DNA from: Phycisphaerae bacterium
GTDB taxonomy: Bacteria > Planctomycetota > Phycisphaerae > SM23-33
Length of the DNA stretch: 22,494 nucleotides
Direction of reading: 5' to 3'
NCBI GenBank assembly: GCA_030754715.1
Contig: JASLZV010000001.1
Coordinates: 1 to 22,494 of the forward strand
The notes beneath the pieces are model-generated. The model was not told the origin of the DNA and did not search any database. It was given only the letters and a program-made list of their open reading frames with translations. This document shows, one piece after another, positions 7,320-15,105 of this stretch; position 1 is the first letter of the stretch; every line of letters starts with the position of its first letter. The translations under genes and the position numbers were made by a program.

Positions 7320-7886
7320 CTACCTGTCGGGATTGGGCGGCTTCTCTATAGCAACCTTCTGGCGTATCGCACTGTCGCTATCAGTTGTCCCCGGTGGAGC
7401 CTCTATTGGAACCCACGCCCGGGAATAATTGTGGCTAGCAACCTTTCGATGTTTGATGATTGAGCCATCCAACATCAATTCGAGTTCGTCGAATTTCATA
7501 CTGAACAAATCGTTGTATTCAGTATCGGTCATACGCATGACGCGCTTGAGCGTCTTGACTAACTTGGACAACTTGTGAGCAACCATCGCTCCACGTCCTC
7601 GATTGATTTGGATGTGCAGGATCATCGCCTCCGTATCATCGCAATCAATCCACGTCACCGGGACCTTTCCCTCGCACGCTTCATTGATGGATGCGTTGTC
7701 CAGCACGATACGCAGACGCTGTCCGCCGTCGATGATGTTGGCCCCCTCCCGTTGCACCACTAGGGGCGCCAGAATCCCATGCTCGGCAATGGATCGAGCC
7801 AGAACTAGCAGGTCGGGCCTCAGAATGTAGGTGGCACCCCAATCGGGGATGTTGAGAGATTCGCCCTCAACCAGTTCAATCTCCAT
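7320..7886 (-). CDS. ParB-like (ParB/Srx fold) protein, IbrB-like
   Basis: A 188-residue protein with a ParB N-terminal-type domain: an SIAEHGILAPLVV segment (residues 32-44), then NIIDGGQRLRIV with the DGxxR motif at residues 53-57. A following segment (HIQINRGRG, then a helix) resembles the N-R/helix element after ParB catalytic domains. The ATG at 7886 overlaps the PAPS-reductase-like stop by 11 bases and has AGGAG eight bases upstream. Beside a PAPS-reductase-like gene this matches the IbrB partner of IbrA; phage ParB-like proteins may act as nucleases, ATP/CTP-binding switches or regulators. Specific activity unknown. Confidence 0.8.
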   Translation of the reverse strand: MEIELVEGESLNIPDWGATYILRPDLLVLARSIAEHGILAPLVVQREGANIIDGGQRLRIVLDNASINEACEGKVPVTWIDCDDTEAMILHIQINRGRGAMVAHKLSKLVKTLKRVMRMTDTEYNDLFSMKFDELELMLDGSIIKHRKVASHNYSRAWVPIEAPPGTTDSDSAIRQKVAIEKPPNPDR

Positions 7887-9006
7887 CCGTCATCTCCTTC
7901 ATTCGGAGCGTGTGCGCTCGAGTCTTTGGCCCAACTGGCGACACCGATCTGGCGCTGCCGATTTCCTTCAGCAGCAAATGACGCAATAGGTTTTCGAATG
8001 GATACGAATACGGATCGCGAGCATGCTTGCGACGAAACTCTGCGGTCAGCGCCATAGCCCGTTTGGTGTTACCGGATCCCATCATGTAAGTGTCGATGAA
8101 CTCAGAGACGCCATCCCAGCCGCCCTCCGAATAGATGGCGATGAATTTCTCAACGTCGACATCTTTCCACCATCGTCGCTGGGCGTCTATCTGAGGGAAG
8201 CATTCACAGAGGCGGTCAAAGAACTCTGGTTCTGTTGCTACCAAATCGCCGATTCGTCGGATGGCGACTGCATGCAGTGGAACTCCGACCCTCGTATTGG
8301 AGCCAGTCGCTACCGCTCGGTCGTAGTACTCACAGTAGGGAGCGTTGTGTTCTTCTGAAATGAACCTGAACACGTCGTTGACATTCCAGTCGTAAATGAT
8401 TTTGGCCAACTTGAGGGGAACGCTCTTACTCAACTTGTACGGATTGTTGATGTAGTTCTCGTGCAACTTCTGGACAACCGACCGGTAGCGGATCATGGAC
8501 TCGGAAGCCCTGACTCCAGTAATGAACGCAACCTGACCGGCCTTGCCCTGCATCGTGTATTCGTCCATGGATTTGGTTAAGGGTTCGGAGTGATCCAACC
8601 CGAAATGAAATGCGGTGATAGCCCACTCGGGTATGGGGCGTACAAGTTTTCCTTCTTTTGCTCGCTCCTCATCCCAGATGATCAAAGATTGCCGTCTGCC
8701 CAGTACCCAAATCTCTGCACCAACAGGCAGGCAGTACCACTCCATGTCCACCCAGTCGAATTGGCGAACCGTGTTGACGTACTCCTCAACAAGCGGGCTG
8801 ACCATCTCTTCGTCACGAAAAATGACTTTTACCGGGCCTAGACCACGTTCCTCATGGATTTCCTTGGCCAGGTATAAGGCCGCCGTGCTGTCCTTGCCCC
8901 CGGAGAACTGAACACAGACAGTGTCAAACGTGTCGTAAACGTGCCGGATTCTTTGTCGGGCCGCCTCGACACACGAGATGTCGAGGAACATTCTCTGACG
9001 GCTCAT
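7876..9006 (-). CDS. PAPS reductase-like P-loop pyrophosphatase protein (IbrA/DndC-like)
   Basis: A 376-residue protein with the PP-loop motif SGGKDS at residues 35-40, which binds the ATP or PAPS pyrophosphate. RDEE (DxE region), a WYCLP segment and GVRASES (GxRxxES) follow, and YDWNVNDVFRFI matches the tryptophan/DVW helix of IbrA/DndC relatives. The ECGIH C-terminal motif of true PAPS reductases is absent, so sulfate reduction is unlikely. Homologues pair with ParB-like IbrB or act in DNA phosphorothioation (DndC). Here it is flanked by ParB-like genes on both sides, with an ATGA overlap to the upstream one. Role inferred as DNA modification or regulation. Confidence 0.85.
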   Translation of the reverse strand: MSRQRMFLDISCVEAARQRIRHVYDTFDTVCVQFSGGKDSTAALYLAKEIHEERGLGPVKVIFRDEEMVSPLVEEYVNTVRQFDWVDMEWYCLPVGAEIWVLGRRQSLIIWDEERAKEGKLVRPIPEWAITAFHFGLDHSEPLTKSMDEYTMQGKAGQVAFITGVRASESMIRYRSVVQKLHENYINNPYKLSKSVPLKLAKIIYDWNVNDVFRFISEEHNAPYCEYYDRAVATGSNTRVGVPLHAVAIRRIGDLVATEPEFFDRLCECFPQIDAQRRWWKDVDVEKFIAIYSEGGWDGVSEFIDTYMMGSGNTKRAMALTAEFRRKHARDPYSYPFENLLRHLLLKEIGSARSVSPVGPKTRAHTLRMKEMTDGD

Positions 9007-9788
9007 GGTTCTGAATGAGAATCAATAAACGAAAGAATCTTTTGTCCCGTGGTGGCTCCGTCGTAACCTGGATTGTTTCGGAGCCACCGAACAAAGTCGT
9101 ACCATCGCTTCTGTTGATCGGGGTCGTCAAAGACGATCGTGTATTGGACTACAGCGCGAGGGGCAGCGCCCGGAACCAATGCCGTGCTGCCTTGAACTGC
9201 GACATCACCATGGTCCATTGAATCGTCAGCGACGATCTGTCGTTCTCCGTCCTCGCCCTCCCGAACCATTCCCGCCAACATCTCGGCTGCAGCCCCAACC
9301 ACTTCTGTGAGTGCCGGAGTAATGAAACCGACCTCATCGCCATTGTCGGACTTGCCTTTCTTGGACTGCTCTTCGTAGTAGGCGATCTCAAAGTCGTCCC
9401 ACTTGAGGCTTTCCATCAGATCGCTATATTCATCGACGATCTCAATGATCATGTCGGACGCCTGAACCGGGTCCGTGTATCCCAACTCCACAGTCCGGTT
9501 GTCTGCGAGGGCAAATGCAACCGCCCGCTTGTCGTCCGCGCTAATCGGCACAGCAGCGATGTGCGTCCATCCGAGACGCTTAACTGCCTCAACCTGGTGA
9601 TTGCCGGCGACGACGGTCGACGTGCCATCGTCATTCGGTCTCACCACAATCGGTTTGACTTGACCAAACTCCTCATAAGAGGCCATGATCGCTGGGACAT
9701 TGCCAACTCGTGGGTTGTATTCCAGCGGAGCAAGAGAATCCAGAGGAACCAGCAGGTCGTTCAGTGCTTCGTTTACGTTGTGTTTCAT
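9003..9788 (-). CDS. ParB-like protein with C-terminal phage-type domain
   Basis: A 261-residue protein. The ParB/Srx domain at the N-terminus shows VPLDSLAPLEYNPR, FGQVKPIVVR, VVAGNHQVEAVKRLG (GNHxxxA at residues 62-68) and ADNRTVELGY. The C-terminal 45 residues (VQYTIVFDDPDQQKRWYDF followed by a GATTGQKILSF stretch) look like a separate small domain common to phage ParB-like proteins. I prefer ATG at 9788, with AGG six bases upstream and a TGATG overlap; an adjacent GTG at 9791 is possible. The stop overlaps the next gene as ATGA, so it is translationally coupled to the PAPS-reductase-like gene. It may bind or nick DNA. Confidence 0.82.
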   Translation of the reverse strand: MKHNVNEALNDLLVPLDSLAPLEYNPRVGNVPAIMASYEEFGQVKPIVVRPNDDGTSTVVAGNHQVEAVKRLGWTHIAAVPISADDKRAVAFALADNRTVELGYTDPVQASDMIIEIVDEYSDLMESLKWDDFEIAYYEEQSKKGKSDNGDEVGFITPALTEVVGAAAEMLAGMVREGEDGERQIVADDSMDHGDVAVQGSTALVPGAAPRAVVQYTIVFDDPDQQKRWYDFVRWLRNNPGYDGATTGQKILSFIDSHSEP

Positions 9789-10132
9789 CACGGGCCTACT
9801 TGAAATCTTACGTTGGCGTTGAGTGTTCGCATGGCGTCAATCGAGGTTCGCAACGACAGCAACTTCTCACGCTTCGCCTTGACGAGAGCCTCGGCACACT
9901 TGAAATCAAACTGCGTGTCTGCCAACTTGTAATCGGCCCAAGACTCCCGCTCTTTGATCGACCCCTTGGCAGACAGGTACTCCTTAGCCCAACTCCCCTT
10001 GTATCGCGACTCTTTCTTCGCGGCGTCTTCCGCCAACTGCTCGAAGGCTTCGGTCTCGCTCTCTAACGATTCGATCAGGTACATGAGTTGATGCTCAATG
10101 TCGACCTGACTAATCGGTTGTGATCGGTTCAC
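9788..10132 (-). CDS. Small coiled-coil hypothetical protein
   Basis: A 114-residue, almost wholly helical protein with heptad-like spacing over residues 15-100 (SETEAFEQLAEDAAKKESR, then an ADYKLADTQFDFKCAEALVK stretch) and a short polar tail. The start is GTG at 10132, with GGAG four bases upstream, overlapping the RuvC-like gene by 23 bases. Similar helical proteins occur in recombination regions of phages, but I cannot assign a function. Confidence 0.65.
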   Translation of the reverse strand: MNRSQPISQVDIEHQLMYLIESLESETEAFEQLAEDAAKKESRYKGSWAKEYLSAKGSIKERESWADYKLADTQFDFKCAEALVKAKREKLLSLRTSIDAMRTLNANVRFQVGP

Positions 10133-10661
10133 CGTTCTCCGCTCCCGCCATCATCAGCAATGGCTCCCAATCGATATTGTCAAGAGCCTTGAGATTCTCA
10201 GCGGGCCACTCATACTCACTCTGCCCCAATCGCTGCAGGCCCATCTCGCGAAGCACCCACGCGTCAATGCGATCCTCAATACCCTTGCCCGACCAGGATC
10301 TCTGAGTTCTGAACGACACCGCTGAAATAACCTCAGCCTTGCCGGAGTTCCCACGCCCGGTAGCAAACTTGGCCCGTGAGGTGGGGGGCACGATTACGAA
10401 GGGAATCCATGCTTCGTCAAACGCCACCTTCAACACCCCACCCAGTTCCCCAAGGGAATGCGCTCGGGTGCGCGAACCATAAGAGTAGCCTTCCATGATG
10501 ACACATTTGATATTTTCTTCCAAACATGCTCCCAAGACATAATTACGAATATCTGTTAGTCGTGCCGTTTCTTCCTCATATGAGTGGAATGCAACACAGG
10601 AATTATCTCCGGTGCATACCCCTGTCGAAGTAAGTGATGGGTCGAGACCAAGAATGTTCAT
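10110..10661 (-). CDS. RuvC-like Holliday junction resolvase
   Basis: A 183-residue RNase H-fold nuclease. Strand 1 is ILGLDPSLTSTGV with the catalytic Asp7. VIMEGYS gives Glu57, RAHSLGELGGVLK is the helix following it, and IEDRIDAWVLREMG gives Asp130 and Asp133. Resolvases cut branched DNA before or during packaging. I chose ATG at 10661, which overlaps the HNH stop as ATGA; a TTG at 10670 would add only three residues. It fits with the neighbouring HNH, PD-(D/E)XK and Rad52-like genes as a recombination/repair module. Confidence 0.88.
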   Translation of the reverse strand: MNILGLDPSLTSTGVCTGDNSCVAFHSYEEETARLTDIRNYVLGACLEENIKCVIMEGYSYGSRTRAHSLGELGGVLKVAFDEAWIPFVIVPPTSRAKFATGRGNSGKAEVISAVSFRTQRSWSGKGIEDRIDAWVLREMGLQRLGQSEYEWPAENLKALDNIDWEPLLMMAGAENGEPITTD

Positions 10662-10960
10662 TTCATCCAACCCTGTTTAGCGAGGCCCAGGTGGAAGGCG
10701 AGTTGCGGGTGTTCCCCAATACGCCGATGACACTGACGACACACCGCCATGCAGTTTGACTCATCTGTAATAGATCCCCCCTGAGAGCGACGCTTCAACT
10801 CATGGATGTCGACGCTGCCGTTGCGGATGTAGGAGCCAACACCATCATGTTCTGCGAAAATCGGACAGGCTTCACAATAAGGGCGCTCTTTCAGCATCCG
10901 CTTGACCAGTTTGCGACGCTCAACATATTGACGCTGCTTCTTCTTACTACGATTACGCAC
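10658..10960 (-). CDS. HNH endonuclease
   Basis: A 100-residue protein with a treble-clef HNH fold. CEAC (residues 29-32) and CRQC (residues 74-77) form the zinc pair. DIHELKRRSQGG carries the first catalytic His53, followed by Asn69 and His78 in CHRRIGEHP. The N-terminus is strongly basic. The start is GTG at 10960 and the stop overlaps RuvC as ATGA. In phages, free-standing HNH proteins of this size often assist terminase, but here it is next to RuvC rather than terminase. It may be a nickase or a homing-type enzyme; there is no intron or intein signature around it. Confidence 0.88.
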   Translation of the reverse strand: MRNRSKKKQRQYVERRKLVKRMLKERPYCEACPIFAEHDGVGSYIRNGSVDIHELKRRSQGGSITDESNCMAVCRQCHRRIGEHPQLAFHLGLAKQGWMK

Positions 10961-10978
10961 GCTTGAAGCCTACTCTCA

Positions 10979-11482
10979 TCAAAGAGACAGCGGGTCCACC
11001 CTGTCAAAGTCCCAACGGTTGTCAAGAGTGGCCCATAGGGCTCGATCGATTGCGGTATCTTCCAGGTCATAGTCGTTGAGCATGTTCCTGTGCATGATGA
11101 TTGCCCGGCGATAGAACTCAACCGTTTCCCACGGATTCTCATCAATTGGCTGACCCGTTTTAAGCATGCTTTCCACTTGACTCAAGCGGCGCTCAACATG
11201 CAGGCGAAACCGTTGGACTTTGGTTTCGCGCATGTCGTAGGCTCGTGCGGCTTCGTCCGCTAAACGCTTACCGGCCCGCCCCATGCCCTCGTACCTGACC
11301 GCATCGGCCTGAGCATCTATTTGGATGTTCTCGATTTGATCTTCGAGATTGTCCAGAAGGGACAAGAGCCCCCTCTTCCAACGATCCCAATTCTCTTCGA
11401 GCATCAACTCTTTTCTTTGCTGCGCGGTAACGCGATTCTTCACGTCGTCCGCAACTAATCGGGCAAAGAATTCGTCGGGCAT
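10979..11482 (-). CDS. Helical hypothetical protein
   Basis: I take ATG at 11482, with AGGA six bases upstream, giving 167 residues; ATG at 11515 is a possible longer start overlapping the nuclease gene by 13 bases. The protein is predominantly helical and charged, with a central coiled-coil-like region (LLSLLDNLEDQIENIQIDAQ) and a C-terminal region with WETVEFYRRAI and DFDRVDPLSL. No catalytic motif is visible. The position between two nuclease genes suggests a DNA-metabolism accessory role; unknown. Confidence 0.65.
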   Translation of the reverse strand: MPDEFFARLVADDVKNRVTAQQRKELMLEENWDRWKRGLLSLLDNLEDQIENIQIDAQADAVRYEGMGRAGKRLADEAARAYDMRETKVQRFRLHVERRLSQVESMLKTGQPIDENPWETVEFYRRAIIMHRNMLNDYDLEDTAIDRALWATLDNRWDFDRVDPLSL

Positions 11483-11502
11483 CATGGTTCCTGTTTCTCC
11501 GG

Positions 11503-12270
11503 CTAGTTGACCCATAGTGGACAAATTCCTTTGTAACTGCACCAGCCACACAAAACAGACTTTTGTGCAGGAAAATCTCCTGTAGCACATGCTTTATCTA
11601 TGTCGTCTTTTACGTCTCTCACATACACACTTGTGTTAATAAGAACTTCTTCACTAAAGGGAACTTCGAACTTAACTCCGTCTTTCAGGTAAAGCAGTTC
11701 TAGACTGGTGGTGCGTCCGATGCTCAAAGTGTCTACTAGCGTTCCATAGATGCGTAGTTGTAGAAATCGATCATCGACGTATTCTTTTCGTGGAACCTTG
11801 CCGGTCTTGTAGTCGGAAATGACAACTCCACCGTCTTCACTCATGGTGAAACGATCGATGAACCCTTTAAGTCTTACTCCAGACACTTCCCCATTGAGTT
11901 CGAACTCCAGGCCGTCAGGTTCTATGTCTTCTGGATTCTCGATCTTCCACAGGTTCTCGATACACCACCAAGCCTTCCAGCGGAACATCCGATACTCCTC
12001 AGCATCGGGAACGAGGGGCTTGACCCTCCGCTCCCAATTGCCCCTGTCCCATACTTCCCGGGCCAAGGACTGAGCCTGAGCCTGAGAGCGTTCTTCGGGA
12101 GGCAGGCCGTAGAGTTCTTCAAGGACATCGTGAACGAAATTTCCCATCAACGCCTCCTTGCCGGAGGGGTCGGGAATCTTGTCGATCTTGTTGTATTTCC
12201 ATTTGAGGGGGCACTGGCGGAAGGTCCCCATTGACGAGGGCGACAGGTGCGGGGGCGGCGTGGCTGTCAT
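11503..12270 (-). CDS. PD-(D/E)XK nuclease, RecB/Cas4-like with Fe-S cysteines
   Basis: A 255-residue RecB-family exonuclease-like protein. LSPSSMGTFRQCPLKW opens the fold with Cys20, GNFVHDVLEEL provides His47, LKGFIDRF gives Asp139, and VISDYKTGK gives Asp153 and Lys155. QLRIYG gives Gln171 (QxxxY), and the C-terminal CGWCSYKGICP supplies Cys241, 244 and 250. Four cysteines in this arrangement match the iron-sulfur cluster of Cas4/AddB-type nucleases. The ATG at 12270 has GGAAG seven bases upstream; an upstream ATG at 12309 has no good ribosome site. Beside a Rad52-like annealing protein, a two-component exonuclease/annealase recombination system is plausible. Confidence 0.88.
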   Translation of the reverse strand: MTATPPPHLSPSSMGTFRQCPLKWKYNKIDKIPDPSGKEALMGNFVHDVLEELYGLPPEERSQAQAQSLAREVWDRGNWERRVKPLVPDAEEYRMFRWKAWWCIENLWKIENPEDIEPDGLEFELNGEVSGVRLKGFIDRFTMSEDGGVVISDYKTGKVPRKEYVDDRFLQLRIYGTLVDTLSIGRTTSLELLYLKDGVKFEVPFSEEVLINTSVYVRDVKDDIDKACATGDFPAQKSVLCGWCSYKGICPLWVN

Positions 12271-12311
12271 GTCAGATCTTCCATACTTAAGGCATCCATT
12301 TGTATTCATCC

Positions 12312-12428
12312 CTATTTAGATTTGGCTTCTTCCTTTTCTTTCCTGTATCGCTCGGCCTCTTCTTCTCTGTGTTGAAGAAGTTCCTTGCGAGTAAACGTGT
12401 CGTACTGTTGCTTCATGATGCTGCCCAT
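12312..12428 (-). CDS. 38-residue charged microprotein
   Basis: A short frame of 38 codons. Its ATG at 12428 overlaps the stop of the zinc-ribbon gene by one base (TAATG), a strong sign of coupled translation. The sequence is highly charged and helical (KELLQHREEEAERYRKEKEE). It fills the gap between two genes in a densely packed operon. It is too short for a functional guess, and a spurious ORF cannot be ruled out. Confidence 0.45.
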   Translation of the reverse strand: MGSIMKQQYDTFTRKELLQHREEEAERYRKEKEEAKSK

Positions 12429-12583
12429 TATTTAACGCGATCCACTTTCGGGTCGATGGCGGTGCCGCAGACATTACAGGACGCGTCGTACCGTTCCGCG
12501 GATCTACCGTCCATGTAGTGGCGGACGCACGACGGACATCGGTACATGGAATTCTTCGGCCACTTCACGGCCGGCTCACTCAT
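12428..12583 (-). CDS. 51-residue zinc-ribbon protein
   Basis: A 51-codon frame starting at ATG 12583 and overlapping the end of the Rad52-like gene by eight bases. It contains YRCPSC, and about 20 residues later SCNVCG, giving CxxC-x20-CxxC, a clear zinc-ribbon pattern. Both cysteine pairs are followed by polar, basic sequence, typical of nucleic-acid-binding or protein-docking ribbons. Its placement suggests an accessory to the annealing protein and nuclease. Confidence 0.65.
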   Translation of the reverse strand: MSEPAVKWPKNSMYRCPSCVRHYMDGRSAERYDASCNVCGTAIDPKVDRVK

Positions 12584-13229
12584 TTACGGATTCGGCACCA
12601 AAGGAGATGGCGACGCACTTCTCGACTAGGGCCGTCAGGTCCTCGACACTACCCATGGCTTCGGGCTTTGGCTTGGGGCGTTCTCCTGCATGCTCTTTCC
12701 AGAACACCGCCACCTCTTCCTTCTGCGTCTTGTCGAACTTCTCGATCAGGCTGGTGAAGTTGTCATACAACTGCTTCACTTCCGGATACTGCGCCTCATG
12801 GGCCTCATGGGCGAGGGCTTCCTCAGAGCGGTAGAGGTACAAACCCACGCCGATCATGGAAGCAGCCTTCTTCAAGGCGTCGGAAACCGCGATCTTGTGA
12901 TCATTGCCCAAATCGAGCAGGTCCCCGTCCCTCTTTGTCTTGACCTCTGAACCGCCGTATGCGTCCCTTTGAAGCGGCTTGTCATTGATGTACGCCGACA
13001 GGCGGACATGGGCGATGATGTTGTCGCCCCCCTCAAGGCTGCGTTCGCAGGAGATGACCTCGAAGGTCCAGTTCTCGACTCCAAGAACGTCATTGAGGCG
13101 TGCAATAACCTCGTTGACCGATACAAATCTGAATGCCACTCCCCCCTTGTTCAGGGTGCCCTCCAGTTCTGCGGGGAACGGTGTGGATAGTTGCTTTAGC
13201 AGATTCTTGCTGCCGATGTGATCAGTCAT
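12576..13229 (-). CDS. Rad52-like single-strand annealing protein
   Basis: A 217-residue protein with the Rad52/Rad22/Rad59-type core. FRFVSVNEVIARLNDVLG is followed by ENWTFEVI, beta strands with HVRLSAYI, then RDAYGGSEV and the characteristic LGNDHKIAVSDALKKAASM-IGVGLYLY helix-strand. This fold forms DNA-annealing rings used for phage recombination. The C-terminal 70 residues are helical and Lys/Glu-rich, perhaps a partner-binding tail. The ATG at 13229 overlaps the previous stop as ATGA. It probably cooperates with the PD-(D/E)XK nuclease, which would make the 3' single strands it anneals. Confidence 0.87.
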   Translation of the reverse strand: MTDHIGSKNLLKQLSTPFPAELEGTLNKGGVAFRFVSVNEVIARLNDVLGVENWTFEVISCERSLEGGDNIIAHVRLSAYINDKPLQRDAYGGSEVKTKRDGDLLDLGNDHKIAVSDALKKAASMIGVGLYLYRSEEALAHEAHEAQYPEVKQLYDNFTSLIEKFDKTQKEEVAVFWKEHAGERPKPKPEAMGSVEDLTALVEKCVAISFGAESVNE

Positions 13230-13723
13230 TTAGCGTCGCCTCTTCTCACGATTATGCTTATCTTGCTTTCGGACCCTGCACAGTAATTGTCTGGGTTCAA
13301 TCCGATCTTGTTCAGTTCCCCCACCCGCCAGTAGGACGGCTGAACGTAGTCCAAGATCCTCAACGCCATTTCGGCGGGGGTCATCACAACCTCACCCGTG
13401 TCCATGTCTACGGATGACTGTTCGATGCGGTCGATCACGTCTCGGGTAAGATCCTTGTGCTGCCATCCCGAACGGCTGGAGGACATCTTGCGCTCGACCG
13501 TGGCCATGTCTCGCAGACTCAGAATCTGGTTCCCGTCCATTTGGCTACCGAGCCAGGTGGACAAGCCATCATAGAGAAAGCCCATGTCCCGTTTAGCCAA
13601 GTTCAGTTCGAGCAGCAGGTCGGCTGACTCCTCGACCGAATGATCGTCTTTCGTATACTCGGCCAACTTGGCATCCAGATCCGCAATCTCTTGCCGTAGG
13701 GCTCGAACATCCTCAGGTGTCAT
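13226..13723 (-). CDS. Hypothetical protein, upstream of Rad52-like gene
   Basis: A 165-residue protein counted from ATG 13723, which has GGAG four bases upstream; GTG at 13738, directly after the terminase stop, would add five residues but has no ribosome site. The N-terminal half is helical with a coiled-coil-like stretch. The C-terminal part has VVMTPAEMALRILDYVQPS followed by YWRVGELNKIGLNP and a final ISIIVRRG strand. I do not recognise a family; it is coupled to the Rad52-like gene by an ATGA overlap. Confidence 0.68.
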   Translation of the reverse strand: MTPEDVRALRQEIADLDAKLAEYTKDDHSVEESADLLLELNLAKRDMGFLYDGLSTWLGSQMDGNQILSLRDMATVERKMSSSRSGWQHKDLTRDVIDRIEQSSVDMDTGEVVMTPAEMALRILDYVQPSYWRVGELNKIGLNPDNYCAGSESKISIIVRRGDAK

Positions 13724-13738
13724 CTGGCTCCGTTGCAC

Positions 13739-15043
13739 TCAAGCGAGAATAGCCGCTCGTTTACGCTGGGGCAAGCCTAAGCCTGTAAGGAATGAAAAAG
13801 CCCCCGTCGCCGAGTCAACCTGATCGTCGTGGGGGCAGGCTTCTGGGAATGCCGAGAACTCATCGAGCCAGTCGGTAAGCCACGTTCCTCGCACCACTCG
13901 CACATTGCCATTAGCAATGGCCGCTGCGAACGGACGGGCACGAGTCACCTTGTCACCGGTAGATCGGATGCCCATGATGTCGAACCCCGGCACAACGAAT
14001 CTGGCGTACTGGTTAATAAGGGCCTTTCCGGCAGACCCCGGCTCCTGCTCCATCCGGATGGGAACTGACGCTCCGTCCTCATACGCCGTCTGGGCGATGA
14101 ACTGTTCGACCTTCTCTCCCCTGTGGCGAATCTTTTTAACATCCAGGACGTAAGCAATGCCTTGGTCGAAAAGCATCAGAGTCCCTACCGTCCAGTCAGG
14201 GTCCGGGTAGGCGGGAGATGGTTCCGATGCTGCAAGGTCCCAGAACCGAACTGCCTTCGCTTTGGGGGTCAATGTCGGCAACTCTTCATTCTCCAAGAGA
14301 ACAACAGACTCTCTGTCAAACATGGTTCCCAGGGTGGTTGACCACCAGTCGCCTTCCTCAAGGCGTTTGCGTTCTACAGGGTCCAGCGCCTGAAGGGACT
14401 GCCGATAGGACTCAGCGTCGATGCCCGGATTGTCGGTCAGTAGCGACGGGACAAAAACTCGACCAGTCGTTTCGGCCTCCACAATGAAGCGTTGCCTGAC
14501 CCAGTTGGGCGCGGGGTTGGAAGCACACCTCATCCTCAGAGGAACCTGAGATACGGGACCCGTTGCCGGTCGCCGCAGTCGAGAGAAGAGGTAGCGGTAA
14601 TCATGTTCTCTGATCTCGGTGACCTCGTCCATTCCGATGAACTGGAACTCCGCACCCTTGTAACGCAAATAGTCCTGGCTGTTGTTTAGATAACCGAATG
14701 AGATTCGTGCCCCAGATGGGAATGTGGCTACATACAGGGACCCATTCCATGACACGTCGTCAGCGTTGGCAATCCACGTCGTGAAGCGGTCCATGATGGC
14801 GCCGGGCAAAGCGAGGTCGGCGTAGGTGCGACGGAAGATGATGGCGGAGTAGTTCGGTACATCCACATATTGCAACGCCGACATAAGCAATGCTGAAGAT
14901 TTACCCCCGCCGGCTGCACCGCCGAACAGACCTTCCATGGCGTAGGTGCGCAGAAAGACCTTCTGCGTTAACGAAGGAGTCTCCGGGCAATACGGAGAGT
15001 CCTTCGGTTGTAAGAATGCTAAAATACTTTCCCAGTCAGCCAC
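13739..15043 (-). CDS. Terminase large subunit
   Basis: A 434-residue packaging ATPase/nuclease. The Walker A motif is GGAAGGGKSS (residues 41-50), the R-R-T-Y-A-DL segment follows, and the Walker B region is FQFIGMDEVTE with Asp139/Glu140. A coupling-motif-like SNPAP follows. The RNase H-like nuclease domain has RFWDLAA (Asp269), IRMEQEPGSAGKAL and HDDQVDSATGAF (Asp406/407/410). The start is GTG at 15043 with AGGAG eight bases upstream. It powers DNA translocation through the portal and cuts concatemers. No small terminase is recognised in the window. Confidence 0.96.
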   Translation of the reverse strand: MADWESILAFLQPKDSPYCPETPSLTQKVFLRTYAMEGLFGGAAGGGKSSALLMSALQYVDVPNYSAIIFRRTYADLALPGAIMDRFTTWIANADDVSWNGSLYVATFPSGARISFGYLNNSQDYLRYKGAEFQFIGMDEVTEIREHDYRYLFSRLRRPATGPVSQVPLRMRCASNPAPNWVRQRFIVEAETTGRVFVPSLLTDNPGIDAESYRQSLQALDPVERKRLEEGDWWSTTLGTMFDRESVVLLENEELPTLTPKAKAVRFWDLAASEPSPAYPDPDWTVGTLMLFDQGIAYVLDVKKIRHRGEKVEQFIAQTAYEDGASVPIRMEQEPGSAGKALINQYARFVVPGFDIMGIRSTGDKVTRARPFAAAIANGNVRVVRGTWLTDWLDEFSAFPEACPHDDQVDSATGAFSFLTGLGLPQRKRAAILA

Positions 15044-15105
15044 AAGTACAACTCCTGTCCTTATACATTCTAGAGCAGCCCGATAGGTGCGATAGGGTAA
15101 CGCGC
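15044..15105. promoter_or_regulatory. Divergent intergenic region, strand-switch point
   Basis: The 62-base gap separates the leftward terminase block from the rightward portal block, so promoters for both directions could lie here or inside the adjacent coding ends. On the minus strand a TATAAG hexamer lies 14 bases upstream of the terminase GTG, but without a recognisable -35. On the plus strand nothing close to a consensus promoter is seen. Each side has a good ribosome site (AGGAG for terminase, AGGG for the membrane protein). Confidence 0.3.

Noticed and set aside
7876..9006. True sulfate-assimilation PAPS reductase (cysH)
   Set aside because: The PP-loop motif is present but the ECGIH C-terminal motif is absent, and the ParB-like neighbours point to the IbrA/DndC-type group.
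10658..10960. HNH protein as a homing endonuclease in an intron or intein
   Set aside because: Both neighbouring genes are intact and coupled by overlap; no split gene or splicing element is visible.
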